A stretch of DNA of 64,000 nt from Pseudonocardia parietis. GTDB lineage: Bacteria; Actinomycetota; Actinomycetes; Mycobacteriales; Pseudonocardiaceae. This document shows, in pieces, positions 1-7,144 of this stretch. The DNA lies in the NCBI RefSeq assembly GCF_017876315.1, contig NZ_JAGINU010000001.1:5332001-5396000 (forward strand), given 5' to 3'. Positions within the stretch are counted from its first letter, which is position 1. Each line of letters begins with the position of its first letter. A model generated the notes under the pieces. That model saw only the letters and a program-made list of their open reading frames with translations. It was not told the DNA's origin and did not search any database. A program made the translations under genes and the position numbers.

Positions 1-340
1 CCTCGACGGAGAGCTCGTAGGTGACCTTGGTGCCCGCACCCTCCGGCTCGAGCCGGTAGGCACCGTCCTGCGCCTTCTGGATGCCGCCCTTGACCAGGGT
101 CCAGGTCACCGACCGGTCGTCGTCCGCCCAGTCGTAGTCGAGGGTGTAGGAGTCCTTGATCGCGCCGGCGTCCATAGAGAACCGGACCTGCTTCGCGCGC
201 TCACCCGCGCCGGGATCGAGGATCTCCACGGCGGTGATCTGGCCGGTCCACTCCGGGTACGACTCGAAGTCCGCCACCACGGCCATCACCTGTTCCGGCG
301 GGGCGTCGATGTGGATCGAGGAGGTGGTCGCGTCGGCCAT
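1..340 (-). CDS. SRPBCC/START-like protein, TB16.3 (Rv2185c) homologue, C-terminus cut by window edge
   Basis: The reading frame starts at ATG 340-338 with MADATTSSIHIDAPPEQVM and runs off the left edge after about 113 residues. The N-terminus, the SYPEWTGQI stretch and the GTKVTYELSV end closely follow mycobacterial TB16.3 (Rv2185c) as I recall it, a polyketide-cyclase/START-fold protein of about 145 residues. This fold binds a hydrophobic ligand in a deep pocket; the ligand of this family is not known. Identity as the Rv2185c orthologue is supported by its position beside fadD15 and pimB, the same order as in M. tuberculosis. About 30 C-terminal residues are missing only because the window ends. 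Confidence 0.85.
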   Translation of the reverse strand, partial: MADATTSSIHIDAPPEQVMAVVADFESYPEWTGQITAVEILDPGAGERAKQVRFSMDAGAIKDSYTLDYDWADDDRSVTWTLVKGGIQKAQDGAYRLEPEGAGTKVTYELSVE

Positions 341-361
341 GGCGGCGAGGTTATCCGGTGG

Positions 362-1156
362 CTAGAGCCGGAGCACGTAGGGCCGCTCCAGCGCGCGGAA
401 GTGCCCGACGTTCACGCACTCCGTACGGCCGACCCTGGCCCGGCGGGCGAGCGGCTGGTGGACGTGCCCGAACAGGGCGTGCGACGGCTGCTCGGCCCGG
501 ATCCGGGCGGTCAGCGGCGCGCTGGCGATCTCGGCCCGCCGGGTGACGACGTCGTAGGTCAGCACCGGGTGCGCCGGCGGGACGTGGGTGCACAGCAGCT
601 CCGCGGGCCCGAGCGCATCGAGCCGGGCCGTCCAGTCGGAGTGCTCCAGGAAGTACGGCTGCCACGGCCCGGCGCGGCGCGGATCCACCCCCGGCGGGAG
701 CGGGACCCCACCGATGAAACCGATCCGGCGGCCGCCGATCTCGATCACCCGTCCGTCGGCGCGGGTGACGCCCTCGGTCTCCGGCCACGCCTCCGGCATG
801 TCGACGTTGCCCGGGATCGCCCACACCGGCACGCCGAGCGACCCCAGCACGCCGAACAGCGCGGCGTACTGCTCGCGGACCGCCTCCTCGACCGCCGCGG
901 CCGGATCGGCGAACCTGGCCCAGGACCGTTCGAGCAGCCCGAGCATCTGCGCCCGCGGGGCCCCGATCCGGCGCATCCGGCCGAACTCGGCGGCGACCGC
1001 GGTGCCGAGCAGCCGGGAGACGATCCCGTTCTGCGGATCCCGGTAGTCGATGAACTCGAGCAGGTCACCGAGCATGATCAGCCCGTCGGCGCCGTCCGCG
1101 GCGCGGGCCAGCGCGCGGGCGTTACCGTGGACGTCGGAGACGACGTGCAGCCGCAC
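362..1156 (-). CDS. Calcineurin-like metallophosphoesterase
   Basis: The 264-residue protein has the metallophosphoesterase signatures in order: DVHGN near residue 8, GDLLEF near 30, GNVDMPE in the middle and GHVHQP near the C-terminus. These Asp, His and Asn residues hold a two-metal centre that hydrolyses phosphate mono- or diesters. There is no signal peptide, so it is cytosolic. The GTG start follows directly on the TGA of the upstream SRPBCC gene with no spacer, so the two are probably co-transcribed and translationally coupled. The substrate cannot be read from the sequence. Confidence 0.85.
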   Translation of the reverse strand: MRLHVVSDVHGNARALARAADGADGLIMLGDLLEFIDYRDPQNGIVSRLLGTAVAAEFGRMRRIGAPRAQMLGLLERSWARFADPAAAVEEAVREQYAALFGVLGSLGVPVWAIPGNVDMPEAWPETEGVTRADGRVIEIGGRRIGFIGGVPLPPGVDPRRAGPWQPYFLEHSDWTARLDALGPAELLCTHVPPAHPVLTYDVVTRRAEIASAPLTARIRAEQPSHALFGHVHQPLARRARVGRTECVNVGHFRALERPYVLRL

Positions 1157-1573
1157 TCAGTACTTCCCCTCCGCCGGGGCGATCCCGGCCGACGGTGCTG
1201 CACCGGCCGGGCGCCCGCCCTCCAGGCGCCGTTTCAGTGCGAACGCGTGCGCCTTGAACTCCCGGTGCCGCCGGTCGCCCTCGGCCCGGTTCCACCGGCG
1301 GCGGTTCCCGTCCTGCTGCCCGTACGCGGGGTCGGCCCGCAGGAAGAAGTGCAGGACGGTGCCGTCGAGCACCTCCTCGCACCAGACCTCCATGGTGCCG
1401 GTGAGCGCGCCGGTGACCGTCCAGCGCACACCTGCGGGTCCGCGGTCGTCCGCGATCTCCGGGCGCAGGTCGGGCCAGTAGGACGACCACCGCGCGGGGT
1501 CGGCGAACTCGGCCGCGACCCGCTCGCGGGACACGGCCAGAAACGTCTCGTCGATCACGTCCACCGCCGGCAC
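1157..1573 (-). CDS. SRPBCC-family protein
   Basis: A 138-residue protein with the helix-grip pattern seen in polyketide cyclase/dehydrase proteins: DETFLAVSRERVAAEFADPARW at the start, a central run of beta strands (VRWTVTGALTGTMEVW, GTVLHFFLRAD) and a long basic C-terminal helix. GTG 1573 is chosen as the start; in-frame GTGs at 1564 and 1558 are alternatives and none has a strong ribosome binding site. It abuts the metallophosphoesterase gene. It may correspond to the small Rv2186c-type gene that lies between TB16.3 and fadD15 in mycobacteria, but that is from position only. Confidence 0.7.
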   Translation of the reverse strand: MPAVDVIDETFLAVSRERVAAEFADPARWSSYWPDLRPEIADDRGPAGVRWTVTGALTGTMEVWCEEVLDGTVLHFFLRADPAYGQQDGNRRRWNRAEGDRRHREFKAHAFALKRRLEGGRPAGAAPSAGIAPAEGKY

Positions 1574-1747
1574 ACCGGTCAGCGTGCCATCCGCTCCGGA
1601 CGCCACCTGCGCCCGGCGTTCCCCACCCGTTATGCCCGGGTCGATGTACGCACCCCCTACTTGACGGTAGGTTCGGTCCCGGTCAGGTCGGCGCGCGCTC
1701 GTGCCGGCCCGCAATGCCCTGCCGAGGCTGCCAGGAGGTCGATCCCC

Positions 1748-3592
1748 GTGCGTGAGTACAGCGTCCCCGCCACGGTGTCCGTGGGAGCCGAGGAGTCGCT
1801 CTCCGACGCCGTCTTCACCAACGCCGCGCAGCACCCCTCGGACGTGCTCTTCCGCCGCAAGGACGCGGAAGGTGTGTGGACCGAGGTCACCACCCGCGAG
1901 TTCGCCGAGCAGGTGACGCGGGTGGCCGCCGGCCTGATCGCCGCGGGCGTGCAGGCCGGCGACCGGGTCGCGGTGCTGTCCCGCACCCGCTACGAGTGGT
2001 CGCTGTTCGACTACGCGATCCTCGCGGCGGGCGGCGTCACCGTGCCGATCTACGAGACGTCCTCGCCGGACCAGGTCTCCTGGATCGTCTCCGACTCCGG
2101 CGCGGTCGGGATCATCGTCGAGACGGCGGACCACACCGCGACGGTGGAGAAGGTCCGCGACGGCCTGCCGGGCCTGCGCAACATCTGGCAGATCGAGCCG
2201 TCGCCCGCCGCGCCGGACGCTCCCTCGGCGGTCGAGCAGCTCACCGGCCTCGGCTCGGACACCCCGGACGACGTGGTGCACGAGCGCCGGGGCGCCGTCC
2301 GCGCCGACGACCTCTGCACGCTGATCTACACCTCCGGCACGACCGGCAGGCCCAAGGGCTGCGAGCTCACCCACCGCAACCTGGTCACCGAGGTCCGCAC
2401 GATCGCCTCGACCATTCCGGACCTGCTCGCGCACGGTGGCTCGGTGCTGCTGTTCCTCCCGCTCGCGCACGTGTTCGGCAAGGTCATCCAGTGCGGCGCG
2501 CTGACCACCCGGACCACCGTCGGGCACACGCCGGACGTGAAGAACCTGCTGCCCGACCTGGCCGAGTTCAAGCCGACCTTCCTGCTCGCGGTGCCGCGGG
2601 TCTTCGAGAAGGTCTACAACGGCGCGCGGCTCAAGGCGCACAACGACGGCAAGGGCAAGATCTTCGACGCCGCCGCGGAGACCGCGATCGCCTACTCGGA
2701 GGCGATCGACACGGGCGGCCCCGGCCTGGTGCTCAAGGCCAAGCACGCGCTGTTCGACAAGCTCGTCTACGGCAAGCTGCGCGCGGCCGTCGGCGGGAAC
2801 GTCGTCGCTGCCGTCTCCGGGTCCGCGCCGCTCGGCGCCCGGCTGGGCCACTTCTTCCGCGGTATCGGGCTGCCGGTGCTGGAGGGCTACGGGCTCACCG
2901 AGACCGCGGCCGGCATCACGCTGAACACGCTCGACGCCCAGCGGATCGGCTCGGTCGGCCGTCCGGTGCCCGGCTGCTCGGCCCGGATCGCCGAGGACGG
3001 CGAGCTCCTGCTGCGTGGTGACATCGTCTTCCGGGGGTACTGGAAGAACGAGGAGGCCACGGCCGACGCGATCGAGAGCGACGGCTGGTTCCACTCCGGG
3101 GACATCGGCGAGATCGACGACGCCGGGTTCGTCACGATCACCGGCCGGAAGAAGGAGATCATCGTCACCGCGGGCGGCAAGAACGTCGCCCCGGCGGTGC
3201 TCGAGGACCGGCTGCGGGCGCACCCGCTGGTCGGGCAGTGCATCGTGATCGGCGACAAGAAGCCGTTCATCTCGGCGCTGGTCACCATCGACCCGGATGC
3301 GCTGCCGGGCTGGCGCGAGCGCAACGGCAAGCCGGCCGGCGCGGGTGGATCGGCGTCGGACCTCGTCGACGACCCGGAGCTGCGGGGCGAGATCGCCGCG
3401 GCGGTCGAGGAGGCCAACCAGGCGGTGTCGCGGGCCGAGCAGATCCGCAAGTTCCGGATCCTGCCCACCGACTTCTCCGAGGCGGGCGGTGAGCTCACGC
3501 CGACCCTGAAGGTCAAGCGCGCGGTCGTCGTCGACTCGCACTCCGAGGACATCGAGGCGCTCTACTCCGGCACCACGGCCGACCGGAGCTGA
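1748..3592 (+). CDS. fadD15: Long-chain fatty-acid--CoA ligase, FadD15-like
   Basis: This 614-residue adenylate-forming enzyme activates a fatty acid with ATP and joins it to CoA. The phosphate loop IYTSGTTGRPKG lies at about residues 192-203, the GYGLTE adenine-binding motif near 380, the SGDIGEIDDAGFVTITGRKKE hinge region at 450-470, and GGKNVAP near 473, the form typical of long-chain ligases. GTG 1748 is chosen because AGGAGG at 1733-1738 stands 9 nt upstream; the frame is open far upstream but without coding character. It lies convergent to pimB, the same arrangement as Rv2187 and Rv2188c. Confidence 0.9.
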   Translation: MREYSVPATVSVGAEESLSDAVFTNAAQHPSDVLFRRKDAEGVWTEVTTREFAEQVTRVAAGLIAAGVQAGDRVAVLSRTRYEWSLFDYAILAAGGVTVPIYETSSPDQVSWIVSDSGAVGIIVETADHTATVEKVRDGLPGLRNIWQIEPSPAAPDAPSAVEQLTGLGSDTPDDVVHERRGAVRADDLCTLIYTSGTTGRPKGCELTHRNLVTEVRTIASTIPDLLAHGGSVLLFLPLAHVFGKVIQCGALTTRTTVGHTPDVKNLLPDLAEFKPTFLLAVPRVFEKVYNGARLKAHNDGKGKIFDAAAETAIAYSEAIDTGGPGLVLKAKHALFDKLVYGKLRAAVGGNVVAAVSGSAPLGARLGHFFRGIGLPVLEGYGLTETAAGITLNTLDAQRIGSVGRPVPGCSARIAEDGELLLRGDIVFRGYWKNEEATADAIESDGWFHSGDIGEIDDAGFVTITGRKKEIIVTAGGKNVAPAVLEDRLRAHPLVGQCIVIGDKKPFISALVTIDPDALPGWRERNGKPAGAGGSASDLVDDPELRGEIAAAVEEANQAVSRAEQIRKFRILPTDFSEAGGELTPTLKVKRAVVVDSHSEDIEALYSGTTADRS

Positions 3593-3641
3593 GCTCCGCA
3601 CGCTGCGCTCCGCGCCGATGTTCGCTCCGCACGCTGCGCTC
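3593..3641. repeat. 18-bp direct repeat between convergent fadD15 and pimB
   Basis: GCTCCGCACGCTGCGCTC occurs at 3593-3610 and again at 3624-3641, 31 bp apart, immediately after the fadD15 stop codon and just before the pimB stop codon. The 50-bp gap between the convergent genes is therefore almost all repeat. No clear hairpin terminator was found. Confidence 0.7.
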
Positions 3642-3644
3642 AGC

Positions 3645-4775
3645 TCAGCCGGGCTGCAGGAAGGACCGCAGGCGGGCCGCGGACGCCGGGCCGCCCCAGA
3701 CCCGGCGCACCCGCTCGCGACCGGCCCGGCCCATCGCCGCCGCCCGCCGCGGGTCGGTCAGCAGATCGGCGACCCGGCAGGCGAGCGCCGCCACGTCCCG
3801 GCCACCGACGACGTACCCGGTGACGCCCTCCTCGACGGTCTCCGGCGCCCCGCCCGAGTCCCCCGCGACGACCGGCAGGCCGGACGCCGCCGCCTCCAGC
3901 AGGGCGATGCCCAGGCCCTCGACGTCCAGGCCGCCGAGGTGCGTGCGGCAGGGCAGCGCGAAGACGTCACCGGCCGCATGGTGTGCGGCCAGCTCACCGG
4001 ACGGGACCCCACCGGTCAGTACGACGGCGTCACCCACCCCGTGCCGGTCGGCCAGGTGCTGCAGCCGGTCCCGGTACGGGCCGCCGCCGACCAGCAGCAG
4101 CCGGGTGCCGGGCACGCGTTCCCGGATCCGCGGCAGCGCCGCGACCAGCACGTCCTGTCCCTTGCGCGGCACCAGCCGGGACACGCAGCTGACGACCGGT
4201 GCGTCACCCAGGCCGTACCGCTCGCGGATCGCGGCGCGGGCGGCCGGGTCGGGGGCGAAGCGGGTGGTGTCCACCGGAGGCGGCAGCGGCTCCAGCGCGG
4301 CGTCCGGGCCGAACGCGGCGGCGAACCGGTCGCGGGTCCAGCGGGAGACGGTCGTGACGACGTCGGCGTCGGATCCGATCCGGCGCAGGGCGTGCCGGGC
4401 GCCGGGCAGCATCGACCAGCCGACCTCGTGTCCGTGCGTGGTCGCGACGACGCGGGCGATCCCGGCCCGGCGCCGCAGGTACGGCCCGAGCAGCCCCAGC
4501 GGGGCGGCGGCCCCGAACCAGACGGCATCCGCGCCGTGCTCGCGGGCGAGACCCGCGGCGCGCCGTGCGACACCGGGGACCGGGAGCATCACCGAGGTCG
4601 GATGCCGGTGCACCGGGAACGGGAGCGTCGCGTCGAACTCCCGGTCCCCGCGCCACGCGGGCGCGTAGACGACCAGCTCACCGGGCGGCAGCGCGCGGGC
4701 GAGATCGTGCAGGTAGCTCTGGATCCCGCCGGGACGCGGCGGGAAGTCGTTGGTCACCAGCAGCGTGCGCGCCAC
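3645..4775 (-). CDS. pimB: GT4 mannosyltransferase, PimB'-like
   Basis: The 376-residue protein is a GT-B glycosyltransferase of family GT4. The N-terminal acceptor half has PGGIQSYLHDLA at 15-26. The donor half has SRLVPRKGQDVL near 200, LLLVGGGP, then EGLGIALLEA near 285-294 (the E-x7-E donor-sugar motif) and GDSGGAPE near 304. In mycobacteria and corynebacteria the orthologue (Rv2188c) transfers the second mannose from GDP-mannose to phosphatidylinositol monomannoside on the cytosolic face of the membrane. The function is inferred from these motifs and from its place beside fadD15. ATG 4775 fits the family start. Confidence 0.85.
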   Translation of the reverse strand: MARTLLVTNDFPPRPGGIQSYLHDLARALPPGELVVYAPAWRGDREFDATLPFPVHRHPTSVMLPVPGVARRAAGLAREHGADAVWFGAAAPLGLLGPYLRRRAGIARVVATTHGHEVGWSMLPGARHALRRIGSDADVVTTVSRWTRDRFAAAFGPDAALEPLPPPVDTTRFAPDPAARAAIRERYGLGDAPVVSCVSRLVPRKGQDVLVAALPRIRERVPGTRLLLVGGGPYRDRLQHLADRHGVGDAVVLTGGVPSGELAAHHAAGDVFALPCRTHLGGLDVEGLGIALLEAAASGLPVVAGDSGGAPETVEEGVTGYVVGGRDVAALACRVADLLTDPRRAAAMGRAGRERVRRVWGGPASAARLRSFLQPG

Positions 4776-5090
4776 GGCCGCCGACCGTATCGGCCGGGCA
4801 CCACACCCGAGGGACCGGGACGGCGGCGCCGCACGCGTCGGGACGCGCCGGGGACGCGGGCCGCCGTCCGGCCTCGGGGAGCGGACGGACCGCTCGGCCC
4901 CACCGGTGCTCCGGGGTACTCCCGTCGGGGCGGGAGCACCGGGCCGGGCCGGCCGGGATGACGGGGATCATCCGGCGGCACGACCGGTGAGGACGTCCTG
5001 CTGCCCGGATCAACGAGCGCGGACGGTGCACGGTTACGGATCGGCAACGAGAACCTCGCAGGAGCCCGTGGGGCTCCGGCGCCCGCATTC
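4776..5090. other. Intergenic region between divergent pimB and the Cys4 protein gene
   Basis: These 315 bp hold no convincing gene on either strand. They contain the pimB promoter region (minus strand, box not identified). GC-rich inverted words around 5060-5080 (GGAGCCC next to GGGGCTCC) could form a weak hairpin. The recognisable promoter for the rightward gene begins at 5091. Confidence 0.5.
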
Positions 5091-5112
5091 TGTCGGACCC
5101 CTCCCCTAGCGT
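5091..5112 (+). promoter_or_regulatory. RecA-NDp/PafBC-type promoter before the Cys4 protein gene
   Basis: TGTCGG starts at 5091 and a TAGCGT -10 box starts at 5107, exactly 16 bp later. This matches the mycobacterial LexA-independent DNA-damage promoter (TTGTCRGTG, 8 nt, TANNNT) in sequence and spacing; positions 8 and 9 of the first block differ. The start codon follows 38 nt downstream with its own ribosome binding site. Regulation by PafBC is inference. Confidence 0.65.
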
Positions 5113-5150
5113 CCGCGGCGATCGCACGAAAGCTCCACGAGGGAGGCACC

Positions 5151-5492
5151 ATGCTCGTCGACTGCGACCGCTGCGAGGTCCGCGGCACCGCCTGCGGTGA
5201 CTGCGTGATCGGTGTGCTCATGAACGTGCCCGAGATCGACCGCCCGATCCCGTACCTGCCGGTCGACCTGTCCGCCGAGGTCGCCGTGAGCGCCGGCGGC
5301 CCGGTGGGCGGGCCGGTCGAGTTCGCCGAACCCGAACGCCGCGCCCTGCAGGTACTCGCCGACCACGGCCTGATCCCGCACCTGCGGCTGGTGGAACCGG
5401 CCCGTCCCGGGCCGGGCACCGCGGCGGACCGACCGATGCTGCCGGTGCCGGCGGTGCCGCCACGTACGCAGCGCCACCGTGACGCAGGGTGA
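5151..5492 (+). CDS. Small conserved actinobacterial protein with Cys4 zinc-ribbon-like N-terminus
   Basis: The 113-residue protein opens with MLVDCDRCEVRGTACGDC: cysteines at 5, 8, 15 and 18 form a CxxC-x6-CxxC set that could bind zinc or an iron-sulfur cluster. A hydrophobic stretch (VIGVLMNVP) and a conserved-looking EPERRALQVLADHGLIPHLRLV segment at about 63-85 follow; the tail is proline-rich and unstructured. GGGAGG at 5141-5146 sets the ATG start. I recall short proteins with this N-terminus in other actinobacteria, but no function is known to me. The damage-type promoter before it is the only hint of a role. Confidence 0.7.
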   Translation: MLVDCDRCEVRGTACGDCVIGVLMNVPEIDRPIPYLPVDLSAEVAVSAGGPVGGPVEFAEPERRALQVLADHGLIPHLRLVEPARPGPGTAADRPMLPVPAVPPRTQRHRDAG

Positions 5493-5534
5493 GCCGCCGT
5501 GACGCGGGGTGAGCTACTGTGACGCAAGGTGAGC
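5475..5534. repeat. Tandem repeat, 20 bp x 3
   Basis: Three 20-bp units carry the core GTGACGCRRGGTGAGC. The first covers the last codons and stop of the Cys4 protein gene; the others fill the gap before the convergent NYN gene. Units differ at 3-5 positions. No coding role is apparent beyond the shared stop codon. Confidence 0.75.
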
Positions 5535-5548
5535 CGCGGAGCCCCTGC

Positions 5549-7036
5549 TCAGCCGCCCAGCCGGCGCAGCAGGACGGCGGAGGGCACGGTGTGCGCCCCG
5601 CGCCGCCGCACCGACCGCACGACCTCCTGGTCCGAGGTGGCGACGAGCAGCGGGCGACCGCACGGCTCGGCGGCGACCAGGTCGCGCACCACGTCGTCGG
5701 CGATCACCCCGGCCTCGCTGAACAGGACGCGGACCCCGCGAGTTCCGCGCAGCGGCGCCGCGCTGACGGCCGCGCCGTCGAACACCACCGTGATCTCGAC
5801 GCCGGTGCGGGCGCCGAGGGCTCCCAGCTGACCCACCAGCCGGGATCGCTGGTCGGCGAGCGGCAGGTCCGGGTAGCCGGTCTTGCTGACGTTGTAGCCG
5901 TCGACGATCAGGTGCACCGACGGCACGGCGAGCAGCGTGTCCAGCGCGGCGAGCCCGTCGACCGGGACCCCGGCCCGGCCGCTGACGGCCGCGCCGTCGC
6001 CTGCGGTCCCCACCGTTCCCGCGACGAAGTCGGCCGGCCGCGGCCCGCCGGCGCCGATGTCGAGCTCCCGGCGCAGCCCCGCGATCGCACCCCCGACGGT
6101 GTCCAGCAGCAGTTCCAGGCGCACCTCGTCGCCACGCCGGGCATCGCGTGCGGCCTGCCGGGCGGCGGCGACCTCCCGGGCGGCGGACTCGGCCCGGCGG
6201 TGCTCCTGCTCGGCGCGCTCCCGCTCGGTCTCGCACTCCGCACGCGCCTGCGCCAACCGGTCGTCGGCACCGGCACGCAGCCGGGCGACCTCGGCCTCCA
6301 GCTCGGCGCGGGCGTCGAGGGCGGAGCGCAGCTTCGCACCCTGCTCGCTGACCCGGCGCCGCATCTGCTGGTACTCCGCCTCGCGGTCGGCGACGAGCGC
6401 CTGCGCCTGCTCGCGTTCCTCGCCGAGCTCGGCCCGCACCCGTTCGAGCTCGGCGGTGACCTTGTCGACCTTCGCGAGCGCCTCGTCCCGCTCGGCACGC
6501 AGCGCGGACAGGTCACCGGACTGCTCGACCTCGGCGACCCGGCGAGCGGCCAGCGGATCACCGGTCAGCAGCGCGACCGCCGCCGCGTCGAGCTTGTCCA
6601 CCGGCGCGGGGAGGTCCCCGGACGGGTCGGCGGGATCGGCGGGTTCCTCGCGGTCGGGAAGCTCCAGCTCGCCCGGCCGGTGCTCGGCCCACCACGCGAC
6701 GACCACCGCCCGGAAGGCGGCATCCTGCTCGAGCCGGGTGACCAGGAGGTGGCCGCCGAGACGGGCCCGCTTGGCGGGGGTGAACTTGGCGAACCGGCGC
6801 AGCGGCGGGGGCACCTCGGTCGGCGACAGACCGCCCAGGGCGATGCCGGCGATCTCGGCCAGCCGCGCACGCAGCGGGGACGGCAACGGCGGCCAGGGGT
6901 CACCCGCCCCGGCCCCGGCCCCGGCTCCGGCTCCGGCGCAGGGCTGCCCCGCAGCATCCGGCTCCGGCTCCGGCTCCGGACACGACGGGGCGCCGGTGCC
7001 CGTGGGGCCCGGTGCCCCTCCGTCGTCGTGCGCCAT
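5549..7036 (-). CDS. NYN-domain (PIN-fold) protein with long coiled coil
   Basis: The 495-residue protein has four parts. Residues 1-50 are low complexity with PEPEPEP and a run of seven AG dipeptides, encoded by CCGGCC/CCGGCT repeats. About 50-165 form a helical region containing PPPLRRFAKFTPAKRARLGG. About 165-290 form an Arg/Glu/Ala-rich coiled coil. Residues 365-495 are an NYN domain with the acidic set expected of a PIN-fold nuclease: LIVDGYNVSK, VVFDGAA, IADDVV and ATSDQEV. YacP/NYN proteins cleave structured RNA; the target is unknown here. It sits beside the DEDDh nuclease gene and is transcribed away from it. Confidence 0.8.
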   Translation of the reverse strand: MAHDDGGAPGPTGTGAPSCPEPEPEPDAAGQPCAGAGAGAGAGAGDPWPPLPSPLRARLAEIAGIALGGLSPTEVPPPLRRFAKFTPAKRARLGGHLLVTRLEQDAAFRAVVVAWWAEHRPGELELPDREEPADPADPSGDLPAPVDKLDAAAVALLTGDPLAARRVAEVEQSGDLSALRAERDEALAKVDKVTAELERVRAELGEEREQAQALVADREAEYQQMRRRVSEQGAKLRSALDARAELEAEVARLRAGADDRLAQARAECETERERAEQEHRRAESAAREVAAARQAARDARRGDEVRLELLLDTVGGAIAGLRRELDIGAGGPRPADFVAGTVGTAGDGAAVSGRAGVPVDGLAALDTLLAVPSVHLIVDGYNVSKTGYPDLPLADQRSRLVGQLGALGARTGVEITVVFDGAAVSAAPLRGTRGVRVLFSEAGVIADDVVRDLVAAEPCGRPLLVATSDQEVVRSVRRRGAHTVPSAVLLRRLGG

Positions 7037-7116
7037 CGGTCCAGGCTATCCCCGACCGCGGCAGCACGCCGACGCCCCGCGCTGCCCGGGCCCGGCCCGG
7101 CGGCCTTCGAACATAC

Positions 7117-7138
7117 TGTCGGGCCCCGGCGCTACCGT
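7117..7138 (+). promoter_or_regulatory. RecA-NDp/PafBC-type promoter, leaderless, before the DEDDh/GIY-YIG nuclease
   Basis: TGTCGG starts at 7117 and TACCGT at 7133, again exactly 16 bp apart. Only 6 nt (7139-7144) separate the -10 box from GTG 7145, so the mRNA probably begins at the start codon. The pattern agrees with the mycobacterial LexA-independent damage promoter except for positions 7-9 of the first block. TCGAAC at 7107-7112 resembles one arm of a LexA box but has no second arm. Confidence 0.7.
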
Positions 7139-7144
7139 GCGCGA

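Noticed and set aside
1590..3601. A long open frame on the minus strand opposite fadD15
   Set aside because: It is open only because of high GC. Codon third positions and motifs support the plus-strand ligase. Only the last 138 codons of the minus frame, left of 1573, are coding.
7103..7122. Possible LexA box at TCGAAC before the nuclease gene
   Set aside because: The second arm GTTCGA is missing; the adjoining sequence instead fits the LexA-independent promoter.
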